A DNA stretch of 5,684 nt from Gammaproteobacteria bacterium (GTDB lineage Bacteria > Pseudomonadota > Gammaproteobacteria > Chromatiales > Chromatiaceae), in assembly GCA_029287695.1 (NCBI GenBank), contig JARFQQ010000068.1, positions 1 to 5,684 of the forward strand, written 5' to 3'. The notes below the pieces were generated by a model. The model was given only the letters and a program-made list of their open reading frames with translations, searched no databases and was not told the origin of the DNA. This document shows, piece after piece, positions 1-5,684 of the stretch. Made by a program: the position numbers and the translations under genes. Within the stretch, counting starts at the first letter, position 1; each line of letters begins with the position of its first letter.

Positions 1-606
1 GCCCCGCTCAATTACCACGGTTTTCCCAAGTCCATCTGCACGTCCGTCAACCACCAGGTCTGCCACGGAATTCCCGGCGGCAAGGTGCTGAAAAACGGCG
101 ATATCGTGAATATCGACATCACGGTCATCAAGGACGGCTTCCACGGCGACACCAGCAAGATGTTTTTTGTGGGACAACCCTCGGTCCTGGCGAAACGCGT
201 CACCGAGGTAGCCCACAGCGCCCTCTGGAAAGGCATCGAGCTCGTCCGGCCTGGAGCGACGCTTGGCGATATCGGCCACGCTATCCAGAGCCATGTTGAG
301 AGCGCAGGTTTCACGGTGGTACGTGAATATTGCGGCCACGGGATCGGTCGCGACTTCCACGAGGACCCCCAGGTGCTGCACTATGGCTCACCGGGCACGG
401 GTACGACGCTGCAGGAAGGCATGTGCTTCACCATCGAACCGATGGTCAATGCCGGCAAGCGGCATGTGAAGCTGCTGCCCGACAAGTGGACGGTCGTGAC
501 CAAGGACCGCAAGCCCTCGGCGCAGTGGGAACACACCCTGCTCGTTACCGCTGACGGACACGAAGTACTCACGCTGCGTAGCGAGGAAGCAACCGCTCCC
601 CGATGA
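1..606 (+). CDS. map: Methionine aminopeptidase type I (3' part; start lies before the window)
   Basis: The product removes the N-terminal methionine from nascent cytosolic proteins when the second residue is small. The frame is open from base 1 and ends at TGA 604-606, giving 201 codons. Compared with the E. coli enzyme (264 aa), about 58 N-terminal residues are missing because of the window edge. The GTG at base 85 is an internal valine, not a start. All five metal ligands of the type I family are seen at matching spacing: Asp at window codon 39 (NIDIT), Asp at codon 50 (HGDTSK), His at codon 113 (CGHGIGRD), Glu at codon 146 (TIEPMVN) and Glu at codon 177 (QWEHTLL). The second conserved histidine is in DFHEDPQ. 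The first visible residues, APLNYHGFPKSICTSVN, are the usual MetAP substrate-pocket region. The gene's last four bases overlap the start of glnD, which suggests co-transcription and translational coupling. Nothing is broken or odd in the visible part. Confidence 0.97.
   Translation, partial: APLNYHGFPKSICTSVNHQVCHGIPGGKVLKNGDIVNIDITVIKDGFHGDTSKMFFVGQPSVLAKRVTEVAHSALWKGIELVRPGATLGDIGHAIQSHVESAGFTVVREYCGHGIGRDFHEDPQVLHYGSPGTGTTLQEGMCFTIEPMVNAGKRHVKLLPDKWTVVTKDRKPSAQWEHTLLVTADGHEVLTLRSEEATAPR
583..588 (+). promoter_or_regulatory. Possible ribosome binding site for glnD
   Basis: GAGGAA inside the end of map is the best Shine-Dalgarno match before the glnD ATG at 603. It lies 14 bases upstream, longer than the usual 5-9, and the bases just before the ATG are C-rich. 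Ribosomes finishing map at the overlapping TGA could therefore supply much of the glnD initiation by re-initiation. The motif is seen; its use is inferred. Confidence 0.4.
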
Positions 607-3248
607 CGCTACGCGACCTGCATGAAAGCCTGGTTGCAAAGCTGCAATCCGGCGAGGAACTCACGATCCCCCTGCTCAAGGAAACGCTGAAGAACATCAG
701 CGAAGAGCTCGCCATCCTGTTCGATGCCGGACAACCGATCCGCGAGCTGGTCAATGGCCGCGCCTTGCTCATCGACACCATCCTGCAACATCTCTGGAAA
801 GACCGTGTGGGTGAACAGGAGGCCGCGCTCATCGCCGTCGGCGGCTACGGGCGCGCCGAATTGCACCCCGCATCGGATATCGACCTGCTGCTCCTGGTCC
901 CGGAAGAGCGCAACGAGTTCCTGGCCGAGTCGATCTCGGAACTCATCATGCTGCTGTGGGATATCGGCCTGGAAGTCGGCCAGAGCGTTCGCACGGTCGC
1001 GGAATGCGTCACGCTCGCCGAGGAGGACATCAGCATTGCCACGAACCTGCTCGAGGCCCGTCATGTGGCCGGGGAGCGGGCAATGTTCTACGCCATGATT
1101 GAGGGCACCTCGCCCGACAGGATCTGGCCAACCGACGTTTTCTTTGCCGCCAAGATGAAGGAGCAGCACGAGCGGCATCTGAAGTACGACGACACGGCGC
1201 ACAATCTCGAACCCAATATCAAGGAGGGGCCGGGCGGACTGCGCGACATCCAGATGATCGGCTGGATCGCCAAGCGTTATTTCGGCACAGAAACCTTCGG
1301 CGCGCTTATCGACCACGGCTTTCTCACCAACGAGGAGTACAAGGCACTCGTCTTCAGCGAGGAGTGGCTGTGGAAGATCCGTTTCGCGCTGCATGTGCTC
1401 ACCGGTCGCGAGGAAGACCGGATCCTGTTCGACTACCAGCGGACAATGGCTGAGCAGTTCGGTTTCGAAACCGACGAGACGGGGCTCAACGTCGAAAAGT
1501 TCATGCAGAAATACTACCGCACAGTCACACGGCTGCAGCGGCTCAACGATATGCTGTTGCAGCATTTCGAAGAGACGATACTGCTGAAGGACAAGCTCGA
1601 CCCGCCCTGTATCCTCAACAAGCGCTTCCAGACCATCAATGGCTACCTCGAGGTCATCGACAAGCAGCTCTTCAGCCACCGCCCGATTGCGATGCTCGAG
1701 CTCTTCCTGCTCATCGCGCAGCATCCGGAGGAGATACGCAGCGTGCGTGCCGGCACGATTCGCCTGATCTACCGCCACCTGCAACTGATCGACCGGCGCT
1801 TCAGGGAGGACCCGAAGGCCAGGCGCCTCTTTCTGGAGATCCTGCGCCAGCCACGCGGCGTGACGCACGTACTGCGGCTCATGAACCGCTATGGAATCCT
1901 CGCCTACTATATTCCTGCATTCGCCAATATCGTCGGCCGCATGCAATACGACCTGTTCCATGTCTACACGGTCGATACCCACACCCTTTTCCTGGTTCGC
2001 AACCTGCGTCGTTTTACCGTCGAGAAACACAAGGATGAGTTCCCGCTGTGTACAAGGGTCATGGCAGGCATCGAGAAACAGGAACTGCTGATGATCGCCG
2101 CCCTGTTCCACGACATCGCCAAGGGGCGCGGCGGTGACCATTCCGAGCTCGGCGCCGGGGATGCGCTGACATTCTGTCGCCAGCACGAGTTGCCTGAACA
2201 GGATGCGCAACTCGTGTCCTGGGTTGTCAGGCATCACCTGGTGATGTCAATGACAGCGCAACGCAAGGATATCGAGGACCCGGCCATCATCACGGAGTTC
2301 GCCGATATCGTTGGCGACCGGCGCCATCTCGATTTCCTCTTTCTCATGACCAATGCCGATATGCGCGCAACCAACCCGAAGCGCTGGAACAACTGGAAGG
2401 GCTCACTGCTCGACCAGCTCTATCGCGCCACGTGCCATGCGCTGGAAAACCGGCTGGAAGAGAATCGCTACATACTCGAGCAGATTGACATGAAGCAGCA
2501 GCGGGCTTTTGCAGAGCTGGAGCAAGCTGCCTGGTCCAGGGACGACATCGTCGCTCTCTGGGCGACGCTGAGCGCCGACTATTTCCAGCAGAATTCGGCC
2601 GGGGAGATCATCTGGCATACGGACACCCTGCTCAGGCATCCGCAGGAGCGTCCGCTTGTGCGCGTGCGCAGAAACGCCTCACATGGCGGCAGCGAGGTGC
2701 TGATCATCGAGGAAAACCGTGATGACCTCTTTGCGATCACGACCTGGGTCCTGGACCAGCTTGGCCTCAATGTACTGCATGCGCGTATCGAGACATCGGA
2801 CACGAAGACCACGATCAACAGCTTCATCGTTCTCGAGGAGAACGGCGAGCCGATCGCCGAGGGCATGCGCACGGAGGAAGTGCAGCAGCGCCTGAGTCAC
2901 TCGCTTGCCACGCTCGACAAGATTCCGGCAGCACGCACGCAGCGCATACCGCGGCGGCTGCGTCATTTCGATATCGAAACCAGGATCGATTTCAGCCAGG
3001 ACAATGCCAACCACCGCACCGTGCTGCACCTCGAAACAGCCGACCGCCCGGGACTGCTGGCGCTCATCGGGCTGGTGTTCAGCGAATGCGGCCTGCGCCT
3101 GATGAATGCGAAAGTCGCGACGATCGGCGAACAGGTCGACGACAGTTTCTACATGCTCGACCGCCACGACAGGCAGATCACCGACAAGGGGCTCCAGGAG
3201 AAGATCAGGGAGCGGCTGCTGGGATACCTCGAAACCGCCTACGAGTAG
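603..3248 (+). CDS. glnD: Bifunctional [protein-PII] uridylyltransferase / uridylyl-removing enzyme
   Basis: GlnD is the cytosolic glutamine sensor of the nitrogen (Ntr) system. At low glutamine it uridylylates PII proteins (GlnB/GlnK) with UTP, and at high glutamine it removes the UMP. The protein is 881 aa, close to the 890 aa of E. coli. Domains in order: a nucleotidyltransferase domain with GGYGRAELHPASDID at 80-94, whose Asp92 and Asp94 are the likely metal ligands; the GlnD-specific linker motif LEPNIKEGPGGLRD at 202-215; an HD hydrolase domain with FHVYTVDTH at 452-460 and HDIAKGRGGDH at 503-513; and two C-terminal ACT domains at about 698-775 and 806-881, the second with ETADRPGLLALIG. 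ACT domains are where glutamine is sensed in this family. Both catalytic sites look intact, so both activities are expected. The ATG at 603 is chosen because it overlaps the map stop as ATGA and puts the catalytic motif at nearly the same residue as in E. coli. Stop is TAG 3246-3248. Confidence 0.97.
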   Translation: MTLRDLHESLVAKLQSGEELTIPLLKETLKNISEELAILFDAGQPIRELVNGRALLIDTILQHLWKDRVGEQEAALIAVGGYGRAELHPASDIDLLLLVPEERNEFLAESISELIMLLWDIGLEVGQSVRTVAECVTLAEEDISIATNLLEARHVAGERAMFYAMIEGTSPDRIWPTDVFFAAKMKEQHERHLKYDDTAHNLEPNIKEGPGGLRDIQMIGWIAKRYFGTETFGALIDHGFLTNEEYKALVFSEEWLWKIRFALHVLTGREEDRILFDYQRTMAEQFGFETDETGLNVEKFMQKYYRTVTRLQRLNDMLLQHFEETILLKDKLDPPCILNKRFQTINGYLEVIDKQLFSHRPIAMLELFLLIAQHPEEIRSVRAGTIRLIYRHLQLIDRRFREDPKARRLFLEILRQPRGVTHVLRLMNRYGILAYYIPAFANIVGRMQYDLFHVYTVDTHTLFLVRNLRRFTVEKHKDEFPLCTRVMAGIEKQELLMIAALFHDIAKGRGGDHSELGAGDALTFCRQHELPEQDAQLVSWVVRHHLVMSMTAQRKDIEDPAIITEFADIVGDRRHLDFLFLMTNADMRATNPKRWNNWKGSLLDQLYRATCHALENRLEENRYILEQIDMKQQRAFAELEQAAWSRDDIVALWATLSADYFQQNSAGEIIWHTDTLLRHPQERPLVRVRRNASHGGSEVLIIEENRDDLFAITTWVLDQLGLNVLHARIETSDTKTTINSFIVLEENGEPIAEGMRTEEVQQRLSHSLATLDKIPAARTQRIPRRLRHFDIETRIDFSQDNANHRTVLHLETADRPGLLALIGLVFSECGLRLMNAKVATIGEQVDDSFYMLDRHDRQITDKGLQEKIRERLLGYLETAYE

Positions 3249-3317
3249 CAGTCGCCTGCCAGCAACCCGGAGGCAGCCCCGTGCTCACACGGCAGTCTCC
3301 AGACAGCATCAGGAACA

Positions 3318-3357
3318 CCGCTGCGCGCCTGCAGCAGACCGGGAGAGGCGCGCTCGG
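3318..3357. terminator. GC-rich hairpin between the convergent glnD and purA ends; possible weak two-way terminator
   Basis: GCGCGCCT (3323-3330) pairs perfectly with AGGCGCGC (3346-3353) around a 15-base loop. Beyond a small internal bulge, CCG (3318-3320) can pair with CGG (3355-3357). It lies 69 bases after the glnD stop and just past the purA stop, so a transcript from either side would form it. No run of U follows on either strand, so it is not a standard intrinsic terminator. A competing 5-bp stem, GCTGC 3320-3324 with GCAGC 3331-3335, is also possible. The rest of the 3249-3361 gap shows no gene, promoter or repeat that I can support. Confidence 0.3.
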
Positions 3358-3361
3358 GTGA

Positions 3362-4690
<1,329 letters not shown>

Positions 4691-5684
4691 TCAGTTATTT
4701 GTGTCCACGACCCAGCCGTCACCCTGACGGCGAATCACGGCATCGCACTGCATGGCCGCAGCGTCCCCTGTCTGGTCCGGCAGCTCCCAGATCACACGCC
4801 TGCCTTCTGCACGCAGGCTCTCGACGAGCTGCAGCAACTCGCGTTCATCCGTCCAGGGAGCGAGGATTGCATGACGCGCCGCAGGCGGCTCGCTGGCCGC
4901 TACGCGTACGAGCGTTTTCAGGTAGGCGCTGAAACCCGTGGCAGGACGCGCCCTGCCGAAGGCCTTGCCGATATCATTATAGCGTCCGCCGCGAGCGATT
5001 TCGGTACCCGATCCCGGCGCAAAGGCCGCGAAGACCACGCCCGTCTGGTAGTGATAGGCGCGCAGCTCTGCAAGATCGTAGTGGATCGAGGCGTCAGGCA
5101 TGCGCTTCTTGAGCTCGAGCGCGACCTCTTCGAGGTAATCGATTGCAAGGTGTACCTCGTCGGATGCCGACGCCAGGGTTTCGCGCGCCGTAGTAATGAC
5201 GGTTTCGTCGCCATTGAGCGAGGCCAGTGACTCGAACATGGCGGCCATCGCCGGCTCGAGCCGGAACTCTTCGATGAGGTCGGAAAGGTCTGTGGCTGCC
5301 TTGCGCTGGAGTGCATCGAAGAGCGCCATCTCCTGCTCGTGCGTGAGGCCGGCCTGGTCGACAAGTCCGCGGTAGATACCGACATGGCCGAGGTCGAGAT
5401 GCTGGCTCTCGACACCGGCCGTGCGAATCGTCTCGAGCATCAGCTGGAGGATCTCGACGTCACTGGCAATGCCGTCATGACCGAAGAGCTCGGCGCCGAC
5501 CTGGAACGGATTGCGCGAACTGTCGAGCGAGTCGGCGCGCGTCCGCAACACCGTTCCCATGTAACAGAGACGTGTAGGCGTTTCCCGCTTGAGCTTGTGC
5601 GCATCGATCCTGGCGACCTGCGGCGTGGTGTCGGCGCGGATGCCCATCATGCGGCCGGAGACCTGGTCTGTCAGCTTGAAGGTC
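4691..5684 (-). CDS. hisZ: ATP phosphoribosyltransferase regulatory subunit HisZ (start lies beyond the window)
   Basis: HisZ is a histidyl-tRNA synthetase paralogue that does not charge tRNA. It pairs with the short form of HisG and is needed for the first step of histidine synthesis (ATP + PRPP) and its feedback by histidine. The frame is open to the right edge. Before the first ATG (5650) it still reads TFKLTDQVSGR, which is conserved family sequence, so that ATG is internal. About 330 residues are visible; roughly 60 N-terminal ones are missing if the protein has the usual length near 390. HisZ-type signatures, counted from the ATG at 5650, are GIRADTTPQVARIDAH (3-18), FQVGAELFGHDG (49-60) and GGRYNDIGKAFGRARPATGF (221-240). 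The LVRGLDYY motif of true HisRS, with its catalytic arginine, is replaced by LAELRAYHYQTG. The tail after residue 260 is too short for a full anticodon-binding domain. Stop is TGA 4693-4691. The gene leads into purA. A short-form HisG is predicted elsewhere in the genome. Confidence 0.94.
   Translation of the reverse strand, partial: TFKLTDQVSGRMMGIRADTTPQVARIDAHKLKRETPTRLCYMGTVLRTRADSLDSSRNPFQVGAELFGHDGIASDVEILQLMLETIRTAGVESQHLDLGHVGIYRGLVDQAGLTHEQEMALFDALQRKAATDLSDLIEEFRLEPAMAAMFESLASLNGDETVITTARETLASASDEVHLAIDYLEEVALELKKRMPDASIHYDLAELRAYHYQTGVVFAAFAPGSGTEIARGGRYNDIGKAFGRARPATGFSAYLKTLVRVAASEPPAARHAILAPWTDERELLQLVESLRAEGRRVIWELPDQTGDAAAMQCDAVIRRQGDGWVVDTNN

Noticed and set aside
85..606. 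GTG at 85 as the start of a separate short MetAP-like gene
   Set aside because: The same frame is open back to base 1 and encodes conserved MetAP sequence there, so the GTG is an internal valine of a gene cut by the window edge.
609..2237. A 542-codon open frame antisense to glnD
   Set aside because: Its codons are exact complements of glnD codons (same codon boundaries), so it stays open only because glnD avoids TTA, CTA and TCA codons, as expected in GC-rich DNA. The predicted protein resembles no family I know, and glnD accounts fully for the DNA.
3254..3276. Small hairpin CTGCC/GGCAG just after the glnD stop as a terminator
   Set aside because: The stem is only 5 bp with an 11-base loop and no T run follows, so it is no better than chance in GC-rich DNA.
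4871..5230. A 119-codon open frame antisense to hisZ
   Set aside because: It is also in codon register with hisZ, with no recognisable motif and no independent ribosome site that I could see.
4691..5650. hisZ starting at the ATG at 5650, or the gene being a true histidyl-tRNA synthetase (hisS)
   Set aside because: The frame continues with conserved family residues to the window edge, so the start is outside. The LVRGLDYY catalytic motif of HisRS is absent, and the GRARPATGF and ELFGHDG signatures fit HisZ.

Overview
This is a housekeeping stretch of a chromosome, most likely from a gammaproteobacterium with GC-rich DNA (about 60% GC by eye, few TTA/CTA/TCA codons). Three things point there. 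map sits directly before glnD, as in many gammaproteobacteria. hisZ is followed by purA, an order familiar from Pseudomonas-like gammaproteobacteria and betaproteobacteria. The GlnD, PurA and MetAP sequences also resemble proteobacterial versions. I cannot name a genus from the sequence alone.

Layout. Two gene pairs converge. On the + strand, the 3' part of map (methionine aminopeptidase; its start lies before the window) runs into a complete glnD (uridylyltransferase/uridylyl-removing enzyme) through a 4-bp ATGA overlap. On the - strand, hisZ (regulatory subunit of ATP phosphoribosyltransferase; its start lies beyond the right edge) is followed after 36 bp by a complete purA (adenylosuccinate synthetase). 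The 3' ends of glnD and purA face each other across 113 bp. That gap holds no gene, only a GC-rich hairpin that might help end transcription. Coding density is very high, and no RNA genes, mobile elements, CRISPR arrays or long repeats were seen.

How the genes relate. GlnD is the glutamine sensor that modifies PII proteins and so controls nitrogen assimilation. HisZ with a short-form HisG (not in this window) starts histidine synthesis from ATP and PRPP. That pathway releases AICAR, which is recycled to IMP, and PurA commits IMP to AMP. The hisZ-purA pair therefore links two metabolically connected steps. MetAP removes initiator methionine from new proteins and has no specific tie to the others.

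I found no sign of a previously undescribed system. All four genes are intact where visible, with their key residues in place, and the large overlapping antisense frames are explained by codon bias. The findings are modest points about gene order, coupling and the convergent junction.
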